Shown: in pieces, positions 1 through 9,504 of the stretch
Layout of the letters: the number at the start of each line of letters is the position of its first letter
How positions within the stretch are numbered: position 1 is the first letter of the stretch
DNA from: Allobosea sp.
GTDB lineage: Bacteria; Pseudomonadota; Alphaproteobacteria; Rhizobiales; Beijerinckiaceae
Length of the DNA: 64,000 bases
NCBI RefSeq assembly: GCF_030695125.1
Contig: NZ_JAUYTP010000008.1
Span: forward strand, 271,033 to 335,032
Direction of reading: 5' to 3'
The notes under the pieces: model-generated
What the model was told of the DNA's origin: nothing
The model's input: only the letters and a program-made list of their open reading frames with translations
Databases searched by the model: none
Position numbers and translations under genes: made by a program

Positions 1-1637
1 TGGACGGCGTCGTGCAGCATCCGCTCCTGGGCGGTGCGCTGCTCGGTGACGTCGGCGAGCGTGCCGATGACGCGGATGACCTCGCCGTCCGAGCCGATCA
101 CCGGCCGCGCCTTGAGGTTGAACCAGTGGTAGTTGCCGCCGGCCGCGCGCAGGCGCAGGTCGAGATTGAGCTTGCCGCGGCGCTGCTCCAGCACGGCGTC
201 GAGCGAGACGCGGTAGCGGTCGCGATCGGCGACATGCATGTGCTCGAACCAGCGCGAGGCCGAACCTTCGAGCGAGCCGCGCGGCAGCCCCAGCAGCGTC
301 TCGATCTGCGGCGAGACGAAGATCTTGTCGGCGCTGACGTCCCAGTCGAAGACGAGGTCGCCCGAGCCCGACAGCGCCAGCGCCCGCCGCTCGGTGTCGG
401 AGACCAGCCCCTGCGACAGGCCGCTGCCGGCAAAGGCATGCTGGATCACGGTGAAGCCGATCAGCAGAACGATCAGCACGAGCCCGCCGAGCAGGGCAGG
501 CGCGACCAGATCGCGCTGGAACTGGCCGGTGACGGTGAAGCCGGCCGCGGTCACCCAGACCGCGAGCAGGAACCAGGTCGGGATCAGCATCACCGCGCGC
601 TCGTAGCCATGCGTCGCCAGATGCAGGATCAGCACGAAGCCGACCGCCGCCACGGCCGCGATCGATATCCGCGCAATGCCCGACGCCATCGGCGCATCGA
701 ACACCGCCAGCCCGACGAGAGCGCCGAGCCCCAGCATCCAGACGATGGTGACGTGGCTGTAGCGCACATGCCAGCGCGCCAGATTGAGATAGGCGAACAG
801 GAAGACCAAAAGCGTTGCCGCCAGCACCACCTCGGCACCGGCGCGATAGATCCGCTCGATCGCCGGCGTGAGGGGGAAGATGCGCTGGAAGAAGCCGAAA
901 TCGAGGCCGGCATAGGCGAGCACCGCCCAGGCCAGCGCCGCGGCCGCGGGAAAGATCACCGCGCCCTTGACCACGAAGATGATCGTCAAGAACAGCGCCA
1001 GCAGCCCGGCGATGCCGATGATGATGCCCTTGTAGAGCGTCAGCCCGTTTGTTTTCTGGCGATAGGCCTCCTGCTCGTAGAGATAGAGCTGCGGCAGGTT
1101 GGCGGATTTCAGCTCGGCGACGAAGGTCACCGTCGTGCCGGGGTCGAGCGTGATCAGGAAGACGTCGGCGTCGGGGCTCGCCTCGCGATCGGGCGAAAGG
1201 CCCTGGCTCGCGGTCACGGCTTCGATCCGGCTGTCGCCGAGATCGGGCCAGATCACGCCCGAGCCGATCAGCCGGTGAAACGGCGCGACCAGAAGCCGGT
1301 CGATTTGCTCGTCGGAATCATTGGTCAGCGCGAACACGATCCAGTCCGGACGCGCGCCTGATTCGCGCGCCCGCACCGCGATGCGGCGCACGATCCCGTC
1401 GGGCCCCGGCGCGGTCGAGATCTGGATGACGTCGCCGTCGGATTTGTTGCGTTCGACGACATTGGTCAGGTCGAGCACGGCGGCATCGACGGGCACGCGC
1501 ACGGCCTCGACGGCGGCTGCGGGCCCGGCTGCCGTGAGGACGAGCCAGAGCACGAGCCCGACAAGGCTGAGGCCGAACCGGCACACTCGGTCGGGGAGGG
1601 TCAAGCTGCGCTCGGGTCTGTGGCGGGGAACGGTCAT
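1..1637 (-). CDS. 7TM/PAS sensor signalling protein, 3' end beyond window
   Basis: The first 545 residues are visible and the gene runs off the left edge. A signal-like hydrophobic segment (about residues 21-41) is followed by a soluble region of about 145 residues resembling the 7TMR-DISM extracellular domain, then about seven hydrophobic helices (about 190-400), then a PAS fold with a PAC-like tail (about 410-530). The last visible residues (ERMLHDAV) match the linker that in many rhizobial proteins leads into GGDEF and EAL domains, so a c-di-GMP enzyme is the likeliest output; that part is inference, and a histidine kinase is possible. The ATG at 1635-1637 is chosen because the basic N-terminus and hydrophobic core follow directly. 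Confidence 0.7.
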   Translation of the reverse strand, partial: MTVPRHRPERSLTLPDRVCRFGLSLVGLVLWLVLTAAGPAAAVEAVRVPVDAAVLDLTNVVERNKSDGDVIQISTAPGPDGIVRRIAVRARESGARPDWIVFALTNDSDEQIDRLLVAPFHRLIGSGVIWPDLGDSRIEAVTASQGLSPDREASPDADVFLITLDPGTTVTFVAELKSANLPQLYLYEQEAYRQKTNGLTLYKGIIIGIAGLLALFLTIIFVVKGAVIFPAAAALAWAVLAYAGLDFGFFQRIFPLTPAIERIYRAGAEVVLAATLLVFLFAYLNLARWHVRYSHVTIVWMLGLGALVGLAVFDAPMASGIARISIAAVAAVGFVLILHLATHGYERAVMLIPTWFLLAVWVTAAGFTVTGQFQRDLVAPALLGGLVLIVLLIGFTVIQHAFAGSGLSQGLVSDTERRALALSGSGDLVFDWDVSADKIFVSPQIETLLGLPRGSLEGSASRWFEHMHVADRDRYRVSLDAVLEQRRGKLNLDLRLRAAGGNYHWFNLKARPVIGSDGEVIRVIGTLADVTEQRTAQERMLHDAV

Positions 1638-1726
1638 GCGGTCTTCGGCGTCAGTCCTATCGGCGGCTCGTGGCAAGGGCAAGGCATCGGCGGAGGGGCA
1701 TGGCCGGCCCTGCACCGACGAATCCG

Positions 1727-2326
1727 TCACCGCGCCTCGCCCGGCAGCCTGTCGCTCGCCAGCGCCGCGTAAAGCAGGTGGTCGGCCCAGGCGCCGTTGA
1801 TGCGCAGATAGGACCGGGCCAGCCCCTCCCGCTGGAAGCCGACGCGCTCGAGCAGGCGGCGCGAAGGCTCGTTTTCGGGCAGGCAGGCGGCCTCGACGCG
1901 GTGCAGCGCCAGATCCTGGAAGGCGAAGCGCAAAGCCCCGCGCACGGCCTCGCTCATATGTCCCTTGCCGGCATGGCGCGCGCCCATCCAGTAGCCGAGC
2001 GTGCAGGCCTGGGCGACGCCGCGCCGGACGAGCCCGAGCGTCAGCCCACCCAGCAGCGTCTCGCTGTGTCCGTCGAGGATGAACAGCGAATAGGCCTCGT
2101 CGGACGCGATCTCGCGGGCGGCGCGCTTGACCCGTAGCCGAAACGAGGTCCGCGTCAGGTCGTCCTCGTTCCAGACCGGCTCCCAAGGCGTCAGGAAGGC
2201 GCGGCTTTCGGTTCGCAGCACGGCCCAGGCGGCATAATCGCTGGCGGCCGGCGCACGCAGGATCAGGTTGGGCGTGCGGATCAGCGGTCGAGACGGTGGG
2301 TCGGTCGCGAAGCGGAAGAGCGCCAT
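1727..2326 (-). CDS. GNAT family N-acetyltransferase (RimJ/RimL-like)
   Basis: A 199-aa single-domain protein of normal length for RimJ/RimL-type acetyltransferases. The N-terminal LIRTPNLILRAPAASDYAAW is the usual opening of the family, and the acetyl-CoA loop is GARHAGKGHMSEA (about residues 116-128), followed by the C-terminal ENEPSRRLLERVGF signature. Members acetylate N-terminal amines of ribosomal proteins or small amines; the substrate cannot be told here. It starts 5 nt after the M16 peptidase stop, so it is probably co-transcribed with thrC and the peptidase. Confidence 0.88.
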   Translation of the reverse strand: MALFRFATDPPSRPLIRTPNLILRAPAASDYAAWAVLRTESRAFLTPWEPVWNEDDLTRTSFRLRVKRAAREIASDEAYSLFILDGHSETLLGGLTLGLVRRGVAQACTLGYWMGARHAGKGHMSEAVRGALRFAFQDLALHRVEAACLPENEPSRRLLERVGFQREGLARSYLRINGAWADHLLYAALASDRLPGEAR

Positions 2327-2331
2327 CCCCG

Positions 2332-3705
2332 TCAGTCCGTCGCCCGGGCCGCGTGCTTGAGCCGCTGGGCCGGCGGCAAGCCCTGCAGGGGGCCCACCGC
2401 CGCGATCGTCGGCTGGTGGCCGAGCAGCGAGCGCCCGGCGGCCCGCACATCCTCCAGCGTCACGGCGTCGAGCCGCGCCGCCAGCTCCTCACGCGGAATC
2501 GCGCGTCCAAACAGCAGCACCTGGCGGGCCATCTGCTCAAGCTTGCCGCCGGGGCTCTCCAGCGATGCCAGCAGGCCGAGCTTCATCTGGGCCCGCGCGC
2601 GCGCCACCTCGGCCTCGGTGGTGTCTTCCGCGGCCTGCCGCAGGCAGGCGAGCGCGACCTCGATCAACTCGCCGACATCCTCCGGCGCCGTGCCGGCGCC
2701 GATGCCGAAGACGCCGCAATCCGAGAAGGGCCAGTGGAAGGCATCGACCGCATAGGCGAGCCCGCGCTTTTCGCGCACCTCCTGGAACAGCCGCGACGAC
2801 AACCCGCCGCCCAGCACCGAGGAGAAGATCTGCAGCGGGTAATGCGCGCCGTCCTTGAAGGCCTGGCCGGGGAAGCCGAGCACCAGATGGACCTGCTCCT
2901 CGTCGCTGCCGATCCGGGCTTCGCCGCCGCGATAGTGCCCGTCCTCGCGAGCCGGCAGGGTGGCGGGGCTGGGCGGCAGGGCGGAGAGGTGCTCTTGCGC
3001 CAGCGCCACCAGCTCCTCGTGATCGACGGCGCCGGAGGCCGCCAGCACCATGTTGCCGGCATGGTAGTTGCGGGCGAGATAGCCGCGGATCGCGTCGGGC
3101 GTGAAGCCCTTGACCGTCTTGGCGGTGCCCAGGATCGGTCGGCCCAGCGGCTGGTCGGGGAAGGCCGCCTGCAGGAAGCGGTCATAGACGAGATCGTCGG
3201 GCGTATCCTGGACGGCGCCGATCTCCTGCAGGATGACGCCCTTCTCGCGCTTCAGCTCCTCTTCGGTGAGAGAGGAGGCGGTCAGGATGTCCGCGAGGAT
3301 GTCGACCGCGAGCGGCAGGTCGGAGCCGAGCACGCGGGCGGTGTAGCAGGTGTATTCGACCGATGTCGCGGCGTTGAGATCGCCGCCGACGCTTTCGATC
3401 TCCTCGGCGATCTGGAGGGCGCTGCGCCGGGCCGTGCCTTTGAAGGCCATATGCTCGAGCAAATGCGCCAGCCCATGCTCATGAGGCAGCTCGTCACGCG
3501 AGCCCGAGCCGATCCAGATGCCCAGCGAAACCGTCGCCGCATGCGCCATGCGCTGCGAGACGACGCGCAGGCCAGACGGAAGCGTGGTCAGTCCGACATC
3601 GGGATCATGCGCGCCGCGCACGCCGGTCGCCGCGACCTCGGCCGCCTCGGCGGGCCCCGTTGCGCTCATCTCAGCCTGTATCTCCACAATCGTTTTCGCA
3701 CTCAT
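2332..3705 (-). CDS. M16 family zinc metallopeptidase (processing-peptidase type)
   Basis: A 457-aa protein with the inverted zinc motif HLLEH at residues 81-85 (H81, E84, H85) followed by MAFKGT, and the C-terminal M16 half with a glycine-rich segment (GGGLSSRLFQEVREKRGLAY). This is the PqqL/mitochondrial processing peptidase beta branch, found next to thrC in many alphaproteobacteria. The physiological substrate is unknown; members degrade small proteins or presequence-like peptides. The ATG overlaps the thrC stop by 3 nt (ATGA). Homologous similarity starts only near residue 38, so a later start is possible. Confidence 0.92.
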   Translation of the reverse strand: MSAKTIVEIQAEMSATGPAEAAEVAATGVRGAHDPDVGLTTLPSGLRVVSQRMAHAATVSLGIWIGSGSRDELPHEHGLAHLLEHMAFKGTARRSALQIAEEIESVGGDLNAATSVEYTCYTARVLGSDLPLAVDILADILTASSLTEEELKREKGVILQEIGAVQDTPDDLVYDRFLQAAFPDQPLGRPILGTAKTVKGFTPDAIRGYLARNYHAGNMVLAASGAVDHEELVALAQEHLSALPPSPATLPAREDGHYRGGEARIGSDEEQVHLVLGFPGQAFKDGAHYPLQIFSSVLGGGLSSRLFQEVREKRGLAYAVDAFHWPFSDCGVFGIGAGTAPEDVGELIEVALACLRQAAEDTTEAEVARARAQMKLGLLASLESPGGKLEQMARQVLLFGRAIPREELAARLDAVTLEDVRAAGRSLLGHQPTIAAVGPLQGLPPAQRLKHAARATD

Positions 3706-5117
3706 GCCGCGGCGCTCCGGACGGCCCGGGCCTTGGCCCGCACGAAGGCCTCGATCGCGCCTTGGTCGTTGGGCAGCGAGGAGAACCGCTCCTGCCGCTC
3801 CATCAGATCGGCAAGATGGGCCGGGAGAGCCGGCGTCTCGCCGCTGGCGAGCTTCACAGCGGCCGGGAACTTGGCGGGGTGCGCGGTCCCCAGCACAATC
3901 ATCGGCGTCGCGAGGTCCTTCAGCAGACCCCCGCGCGCGGCCGCGACGCCCACCGCCGTATGCGGATCGAGCAGATAGCCTGCCTCGCGCCAGGTCCGGC
4001 CGATCTCGGCAGAGGTCGCCGCCTCGTCGATGCCGACGGCGTCGAACTCGGCGCGGATGGCGGCCAGCGGTTCGGCTGCGATCTCGAAGCGCCCCGATTG
4101 CTGGAGGGACTGCATCAGCCGGCGCACGGCTGCGCCGTCCCGGCCATGCACCTCGAACAGCAGCCGCTCGAAATTCGAGGAGATCTGGATGTCCATCGAG
4201 GGCGAGGTTGTCGCGTGCACGCCCTTCATCTCATAGGCGCCGGTGGCGAGCGTGCGCGCCAGGATGTCGTTGCTGTTGGTGCCGATCAGCAGGCGCTCGA
4301 TCGGCAGACCCATGCGCTTGGCGACAAAGCCGGCCAGCACGTCGCCGAAATTCCCGGTCGGCACGGCAAACGAGACCTTGCGGCCAGGGGCACCGAGCGA
4401 GACGGCCGCGGTGAAGTAATACACCACCTGCGCGGCGATCCGGGCCCAGTTGATCGAGTTCACGCCCGACAGGCCGATCTCGTCGCGGAAGGCGTGGTGG
4501 TTGAACAGCGCCTTCACCAGGTTCTGGCAGTCGTCGAAGGTGCCGTCGACCGCGATGGCATGGACATTGTCGGCCTCGACCGTCGTCATCTGCCGACGCT
4601 GCACGTCCGAGACGCGGCCCTGCGGATAGAGGATGAAAATGTCGACCCGCTCGAGCCCCTTGAAGGCGTCGATCGCTGCGCCGCCGGTGTCGCCTGAGGT
4701 CGCGCCGACGATGGTGGCTCGCTCGCCGCGCAGCTTCAGGACATGGTCCATCAGCCGCCCGAGCAGCTGCATCGCGACGTCCTTGAAGGCGAGCGTCGGG
4801 CCGTGGAACAGCTCCAGCACGAAGAGATTGTCGCCGATCTGGTTCAGCGGGCAGACTGCCGGGTGCCGGAAGGTGCCGTAGGCCTCCGCGATCATCGCAG
4901 ACAGCGCGGCCCCCTCGACATCGCCATCCGCCAGCGCGCCAATGACCCGCTCCGCGACCTGCGCATAGCTCTGACCGGAGAAGCCGGCGATCTCGTCCTG
5001 CGTTATCGCAGGCCAGCTCTCGGGCACATAAAGCCCGCCATCGCGGGCGAGCCCGGCGAGCAGCGCATCGGAAAAGGAGAGGGCGGGAGCCTCCCCGCGG
5101 GTGGACACATGCAGCAC
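3702..5117 (-). CDS. thrC: threonine synthase
   Basis: Converts O-phosphohomoserine to threonine with PLP, the last step of threonine synthesis. The 471-aa protein begins MLHVSTRG from a GTG at 5115-5117; this start gives the normal family N-terminus (STRG...LSFSDALLAGLARDGGLYVP) and family length, while the frame open further upstream codes for nothing recognisable. The PLP lysine is K112 in LAFKDVAMQLLG. Substrate-binding blocks include TSGDTGGAAI and PTGNFGDVLAG. It shares an ATGA junction with the M16 peptidase and probably heads a three-gene operon. Confidence 0.96.
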   Translation of the reverse strand: MLHVSTRGEAPALSFSDALLAGLARDGGLYVPESWPAITQDEIAGFSGQSYAQVAERVIGALADGDVEGAALSAMIAEAYGTFRHPAVCPLNQIGDNLFVLELFHGPTLAFKDVAMQLLGRLMDHVLKLRGERATIVGATSGDTGGAAIDAFKGLERVDIFILYPQGRVSDVQRRQMTTVEADNVHAIAVDGTFDDCQNLVKALFNHHAFRDEIGLSGVNSINWARIAAQVVYYFTAAVSLGAPGRKVSFAVPTGNFGDVLAGFVAKRMGLPIERLLIGTNSNDILARTLATGAYEMKGVHATTSPSMDIQISSNFERLLFEVHGRDGAAVRRLMQSLQQSGRFEIAAEPLAAIRAEFDAVGIDEAATSAEIGRTWREAGYLLDPHTAVGVAAARGGLLKDLATPMIVLGTAHPAKFPAAVKLASGETPALPAHLADLMERQERFSSLPNDQGAIEAFVRAKARAVRSAAA

Positions 5118-5231
5118 GGCGTCTTGTCTCGGTGATCGGGGCAGGGCGTGATCGTGGGGGAAGCTATAGGCCCGTGGGTCGCGGAGGGCAAAGGGCGAGC
5201 GGCACGCAAAGCGGCTAGAGACAGGGCACTC

Positions 5232-5323
5232 CGTCATGCTCGCCCTCGTGGCGAGCATCCACGTCTCGATCATAGGGCTCGACGCAAGAGACGTGGATGG
5301 TCGGGACAAGCCCGACCATGACG
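5232..5323. repeat. dispersed palindromic repeat, family A (copy 1)
   Basis: Begins CGTCATGCTCG and ends CCATGACG, with two internal complementary blocks (CACGTCTC...GAGACGTGG). It lies between surf1 and thrC. The same end signature occurs at six other places in the window. It can fold into a long hairpin and may act as a transcription boundary. Confidence 0.75.
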
Positions 5324-5332
5324 GCGAGTAGG

Positions 5333-6118
5333 CTATGGATTGCCTTGTCCGTCTTTCCCGCGCCCCTGCCAGGCAAACGCCGCAAACACCCCGATCAGCG
5401 TCGCCGCCAGCCCGAACCAGGTCAGCGCATAGGAGAGGTGGTTGTCGGGGATGCGCGCGATCAGCTCGTTGGCATCGACGCCGGCCGGGGGCGTCAGCCC
5501 GTCGCCCTGGCGCTCGGCCTCGAGATAGAACGGTGCCGCTGCCCCGATACCCAGCGAGGCGGCGATCGCTGCCGGATCTCGGGTGTAGAACTCGCGATTG
5601 GCCGGCAGATCGGCCGGCGTGAAGGAGCCGCGGCCTTCCGGCGCGCGCAGGAAGCCGGTGACGGTCGCAGGCCCCGAGGCCGGCTTGATCTCGCGCAGCC
5701 GCCCTTCCGGCACGAAGCCGCGATTGACCAGGATGACGCCGCCATCGGCGAGCCTAAACCCCTGGAAGATCCAGCGGCCGAAGCCGGCAAGCTGGCGTGT
5801 TCCCCGTTCGCCGGCGGCGATGGTCGTGCGGACCCCGGCGAAGGGGCCATCGATGAAGGTTCCCAGTGCGCTCACCCGCGTCAGGTCGAGCGTGGCGGGA
5901 TCGAGAGAAGCCCAGTTCGCGGCGGCCGGCATGGCGGCGGGCGCGCCGGCGGCCTGCGCGGCGAGCCGGTCGATGAAGACGCGCTTCTCGCTCATCCGCG
6001 CGATCTGCCACGCCCCGAGTGTGCACAGGATGGCAACACCGAGGATCGACAGCAGCGCCGGCCAGAGCAGGCGGGGACGGCGCGGGGAGAGGGCGGCCGA
6101 GGGGGCGGTCTCGCTCAC
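5333..6118 (-). CDS. SURF1 family cytochrome oxidase biogenesis protein
   Basis: A 261-aa membrane protein with one helix near each end (about residues 21-42 and 230-250) and a periplasmic SURF1 domain between them (GAWQIARMSEKRVFIDRL, then GFRLADGGVILVNRGFVP). SURF1 helps deliver heme a to subunit I of the aa3 oxidase. Its ATG overlaps the stop of the DUF983 gene by 4 nt, and it sits downstream of the cta genes, which fits the role. Confidence 0.94.
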   Translation of the reverse strand: MSETAPSAALSPRRPRLLWPALLSILGVAILCTLGAWQIARMSEKRVFIDRLAAQAAGAPAAMPAAANWASLDPATLDLTRVSALGTFIDGPFAGVRTTIAAGERGTRQLAGFGRWIFQGFRLADGGVILVNRGFVPEGRLREIKPASGPATVTGFLRAPEGRGSFTPADLPANREFYTRDPAAIAASLGIGAAAPFYLEAERQGDGLTPPAGVDANELIARIPDNHLSYALTWFGLAATLIGVFAAFAWQGRGKDGQGNP

Positions 6119-6489
6119 TTTTCGAGCCTGCCTTCCTGCGCCTTGTGGACATATTGCAGCGACACCGCGAGGCCTTTCATCGGGCGCAGCAGGGCGAGGC
6201 AGACGATCACCGCCAGCGGCAGCCAGATCGCCAGATGCAGCCAGATCGGCGGCTCATAGGCGATCTCGACATAAAGCGCCGCGCCCAGCACCGAAAAGCC
6301 CGCGATCAGCATGATGAACACCGCCGGCCCGTCGGCCGAATCGGCGAAGCTGAAGTCCAGCCCGCAGGCCGCGCAGCGCGGGCGCACCTTCAGGAAGCCT
6401 TCGAACAACAGGCCCTCGCCACAGCGGGGGCAGCGCCCGGCGAGGCCGGTCTTGTAGGGCGAGGGCAGGTGGACGTGATCGTCGGCCAT
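6115..6489 (-). CDS. DUF983 family membrane protein
   Basis: A 124-aa protein with an N-terminal zinc-ribbon-like pair of CxxC motifs (CPRC and CAAC, about residues 20-46) and two membrane helices (about 57-80 and 85-110). The ATG at 6487-6489 is chosen because it has a strong AGGAGG about 6 nt upstream; an extra 13 codons open upstream have no such site. DUF983 proteins are regularly found with aa3 oxidase assembly genes in alphaproteobacteria but have no proven function. Context suggests a part in oxidase maturation. Confidence 0.9.
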   Translation of the reverse strand: MADDHVHLPSPYKTGLAGRCPRCGEGLLFEGFLKVRPRCAACGLDFSFADSADGPAVFIMLIAGFSVLGAALYVEIAYEPPIWLHLAIWLPLAVIVCLALLRPMKGLAVSLQYVHKAQEGRLEK

Positions 6490-6544
6490 GGCGGCCTCCT
6501 GGAGTGTCATGCCAGAGCACGACGACACCGGTCGAAAACGCGAC

Positions 6545-6651
6545 CGTCATCCTGGACAAGCCGCGAAGCGGCGCAGCTCCGGGATCCATCATCGGGCGAC
6601 ATCCTGCCCGATGATGGATCCCGGGACGACCTGCGGTCGCCCAGGATGACG
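6545..6651. repeat. dispersed palindromic repeat, family A (copy 2)
   Basis: Begins CGTCATCCTGG and ends CCAGGATGACG, so the termini are an 11-bp perfect inverted repeat. It carries an inner stem (GGATCCATCAT...ATGATGGATCC). It is nearly identical in layout to the copy at 48520-48627. It lies between ctaE and the DUF983 gene. Confidence 0.85.
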
Positions 6652-6689
6652 ACGTGGTTCAACGCGAAATCATCAGCTCTAGAAAGCGC

Positions 6690-6713
6690 AAAGGCGGCCG
6701 CGAGGCCGCCTTT
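6690..6713 (-). terminator. intrinsic-terminator-like hairpin after ctaE
   Basis: On the minus strand a 10-bp perfect stem (AAAGGCGGCC / GGCCGCCTTT) with a 4-nt loop, 23 nt after the ctaE stop, followed by a modest T-rich run. It probably ends or attenuates the oxidase message before DUF983/surf1. Confidence 0.6.
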
Positions 6714-6735
6714 GCCGTTGCGATGTCGTTGCAGC

Positions 6736-7593
6736 TCAGTGCGCGCCGGGCGTGCCGGCCGCCCAGACATAGATCGCGGCGAACAGGAACAGCCAGACCA
6801 CGTCGACGAAATGCCAGTACCAGGCTGCGAACTCGAAGCCGAGATGCTGGGCCGGCTTGAAGTGGCCGAGATAGACCCGGTACAGGCAGACCGCCAGGAA
6901 GATCGTGCCGATCACCACATGCGCGCCGTGGAAGCCGGTCGCCATGAAGAAGGTCGCGCCGTAGATATGGCCGGCGAAGGCGAAGGAGGCGTGCGAGTAT
7001 TCGTAGATCTGGCAGATCGTGAACAGCACGCCGAGAATGACGGTCAGCCACAGCGCCTGCTTCAGCCCGGCCCGGTCGTTATGGATCAGGGCGTGGTGGG
7101 CCCAGGTCACGGTCGTGCCCGAGGTCAGCAGGATCAGCGTGTTGAGCAGCGGCAGGTGCCAGGGATCGAAGGTCTGGATGCCGGTCGGGGGCCAGACGCC
7201 GCCGGTGAATTCCTTGCGGGTGTAGTTGATGGCCTCGCCGGCGAACAGGCTGGCGTCGAAGAAGGCCCAGAACCAGGCGACGAAGAACATCACCTCGGAG
7301 GCGATGAACATCAGCATGCCGTAGCGGTGATGCATCTGCACGACGCGGGTGTGGTGGCCCTCATGCTCGGCCTCGCGCACCACATCCATCCACCAGGCGA
7401 GGAAGGTGTAGAGCACGCCGAGCGTGCCGATCCCGAAGACGAGCGGGCCGAGCTTCATGCCGCCCAGTTCCATCGCCTTCATCCACATCACGGCGCCGGT
7501 CGCCATGATCGTCGCGCTGGCCGAGCCGACGAGCGGCCACGGGCTCGGATCGACGAGGTGGTAGTCGTGGTTCTTGGTGTTGGCCCCGGCCAT
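6736..7593 (-). CDS. ctaE: cytochrome c oxidase subunit III
   Basis: Subunit III of the aa3-type terminal oxidase, 285 aa, with seven predicted helices. Family blocks are WWMDVVREAEHEGHHT, RYGMLMFIASEVMFFVAWFW and the C-terminal WHFVDVVWLFLFAAIYVW. The start MAGANTKNHDYHLVDPSPWP is the normal N-terminus; the frame stays open upstream without similarity. It lies 52 nt downstream of ctaG in the order ctaC-ctaD-ctaB-coxF-ctaG-ctaE, typical for this order of bacteria. Confidence 0.97.
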   Translation of the reverse strand: MAGANTKNHDYHLVDPSPWPLVGSASATIMATGAVMWMKAMELGGMKLGPLVFGIGTLGVLYTFLAWWMDVVREAEHEGHHTRVVQMHHRYGMLMFIASEVMFFVAWFWAFFDASLFAGEAINYTRKEFTGGVWPPTGIQTFDPWHLPLLNTLILLTSGTTVTWAHHALIHNDRAGLKQALWLTVILGVLFTICQIYEYSHASFAFAGHIYGATFFMATGFHGAHVVIGTIFLAVCLYRVYLGHFKPAQHLGFEFAAWYWHFVDVVWLFLFAAIYVWAAGTPGAH

Positions 7594-7645
7594 CGTGATC
7601 AGTCTCCGCGTCCGACTATGTAGCGCTCGTTTCCGGCGCCGATCT

Positions 7646-8278
7646 CTACAGGTTCGATTTGCCCGCGTCACCCTTGACGGGGGCTGCTGCACCCTGGGCG
7701 AGGGGTTGCCCGCCCTTCGAGGCGAAATAGGTATACGACAAGGTCACCGCCTTGAGCCCGTCGAGTTCGCGCTTATCGGCGATTTCGGGGTCGATGTAGA
7801 ACACCACCGGGGCCTCCAGGCTCTCGCCGGGCTGCAGCGTATGCTCGGTGAAGCAGAAGCACTGGATCTTGACGAAGAAGGCGGCACCCTTGTCAGGCGC
7901 GATGTTGTAGCTCGCGATGCCGGTCGAGGGCCGGTCGGTGCGGTTGGTGATCTTGTAGAACACCGTCTTGGTCTCGCCGACGCGCAGGGTGACCTCGGGG
8001 CTTTCGGCCTCGAACTTCCAGCCCAGATTGGGCGCGACATTGGCGTCGAACCGCACCGACATCGTCCGGTCCAGGATCGTGCTGGCGCCGGCCGTCCCGA
8101 CCATGGGCGTGCCGCCGAAGCCCGTCACCCGGCAGAACATGTCGTAGAGCGGCACGGCGGCGAAGGACAGGCCGGTCATGCCCATCACGACGCCGAGGCA
8201 CACCAGCACGGTGCGGCTGTTCTTGTGAGACCGCCCCTGCGGCGGCGTCGGTGCGGTTTTCGCAGATATGTCCATCAC
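7646..8278 (-). CDS. ctaG: COX11/CtaG copper chaperone for oxidase CuB
   Basis: A 210-aa type II membrane protein with one N-terminal helix (about residues 24-45) and a periplasmic immunoglobulin-like domain that carries the copper-binding CFCF motif in VKIQCFCFTEHTLQPGE. COX11 inserts copper into the CuB site of subunit I. The GTG start overlaps the stop of the preceding small gene, and an ATG one codon later is equally plausible. Confidence 0.96.
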   Translation of the reverse strand: MMDISAKTAPTPPQGRSHKNSRTVLVCLGVVMGMTGLSFAAVPLYDMFCRVTGFGGTPMVGTAGASTILDRTMSVRFDANVAPNLGWKFEAESPEVTLRVGETKTVFYKITNRTDRPSTGIASYNIAPDKGAAFFVKIQCFCFTEHTLQPGESLEAPVVFYIDPEIADKRELDGLKAVTLSYTYFASKGGQPLAQGAAAPVKGDAGKSNL

Positions 8279-8448
8279 AGCGGCCTGTTGAGGATGGCGG
8301 GACCCGTCTTGACCAACGTTACGATGAAGAAAAACACCACGAGCCCACCGAGCACGAGTGCGAGTGCGATCGAACGACGGCGGCGGCGCGCCATGTCCTC
8401 CGGCGAAAAGGCCGCGGGGACGATGGGCTGCTTGACGGGTTCGGTCAT
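8275..8448 (-). CDS. small oxidase-operon membrane protein (CoxF-like)
   Basis: A 57-aa protein beginning [14 protein letters not shown], with a basic patch (RRRRR, residues 21-25) directly before a single hydrophobic helix (about 27-48). It is overlapped by 4 nt at both ends (ctaB stop and ctaG start), so it is translated as part of the operon. Short proteins of this form between ctaB and ctaG are annotated CoxF or hypothetical in related genomes. The role is unproven, presumably in oxidase assembly. Confidence 0.85.
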   Translation of the reverse strand: MTEPVKQPIVPAAFSPEDMARRRRRSIALALVLGGLVVFFFIVTLVKTGPAILNRPL

Positions 8449-9419
8449 CCGATCACCTTGGGCAGCGCCCACATCAGGCCGAGGCCGTTCTCGACCAGCA
8501 GGACGGCAAAGAGACCGAACAGATACAGGATCGAAAAGCCGAACAGGCGGTAGCAGGCCTTGGTCGCGGCCTCGCCCTCGGTCGTCCGCCAGACGCGAAT
8601 GGAGAGCGCGATCATCACCAGCCCGGTCGCGATCGAGACGATGAGATAGGCCAGCCCGCCGAAGCCCATCAGGGCGGGCAGCACGGCGACCGGGGCCATC
8701 GCCAGCGTGTACAGCACGATCTGGCGGCGCGTCGCGGCGGGGCCTGCGGCGTTGGGCATCATCGGGATGCCGGCGCGGCCGTAATCGGCCGCCTTGACCA
8801 GCGCCAGCGCCCAGAAATGCGGCGGCGTCCACAGGAATATGATCGCAAACAGCACGATCGAATGAATGCCGAGATCGCCGGTGACGACCGCCTCGCCGAT
8901 CATCGGCGGAAAGGCGCCCGCCGCACCGCCGATGACGATGTTCTGCGGCGTCCAGCGCTTCAGCCACATCGAATAGACCACGGCGTAGAAGAAGATCGTG
9001 AAGGCGAGCATCGCCGCCGAGAGCAGATTGGCGACCAGCCCCAGCACGATCACCGACCCGACCGACAGCGTCAGCCCGAAGGCGAGCGCCTCCGAGGGCA
9101 GCACGCGGCCCGCCGGAATCGGGCGCTTGGCGGTGCGGCTCATCAATTGGTCGATGTCGGCGTCGTACCACATGTTGAGGCAGCCCGACGCGCCGGCGCC
9201 CACGGCGATTGCCAGCAGGGCCGCGAACGCGATCACCGGATGCACCGAGCCCGGCGCGGTCGCCATGCCGGCCATCGCCGTGATCACGACCAGCGACATC
9301 ACGCGCGGCTTGAGCAGCGCAAAGAAATCGCGCGCCTCCCCGGTGGAGGTCAGCGTGGCGCTATCGGTCTGGGTGTCGAAAGCAGCAGACATCGGCTTTG
9401 TGGTCTCGATTCCCGTCAA
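8445..9419 (-). CDS. ctaB: protoheme IX farnesyltransferase (heme O synthase)
   Basis: Adds a farnesyl group to heme b to give heme o, the precursor of the heme a used by the aa3 oxidase. The 324-aa UbiA-family protein has about nine helices and the Asp-rich motif [19 protein letters not shown] (about residues 81-99), plus a second polar loop (WTPQN). The first 26 residues before the domain ([14 protein letters not shown]) could be partly upstream of the true start; an ATG ten codons in is an alternative. Confidence 0.96.
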   Translation of the reverse strand: MTGIETTKPMSAAFDTQTDSATLTSTGEARDFFALLKPRVMSLVVITAMAGMATAPGSVHPVIAFAALLAIAVGAGASGCLNMWYDADIDQLMSRTAKRPIPAGRVLPSEALAFGLTLSVGSVIVLGLVANLLSAAMLAFTIFFYAVVYSMWLKRWTPQNIVIGGAAGAFPPMIGEAVVTGDLGIHSIVLFAIIFLWTPPHFWALALVKAADYGRAGIPMMPNAAGPAATRRQIVLYTLAMAPVAVLPALMGFGGLAYLIVSIATGLVMIALSIRVWRTTEGEAATKACYRLFGFSILYLFGLFAVLLVENGLGLMWALPKVIG

Positions 9420-9504
9420 CGCGTCGGATGCGCGTTCCGGTCAGGTTCAGCGGCATTGGCCGCCCGTCTCCGGAACGCCTGCGCGAGGCGCTCGGGGGAG
9501 GGGC

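Noticed and set aside
12..1361. Long plus-strand frame opposite the sensor protein
   Set aside because: Composition is Arg/Asp/Glu/His/Gln-rich noise read from the opposite strand; the minus-strand frame has clear helices and a PAS domain.
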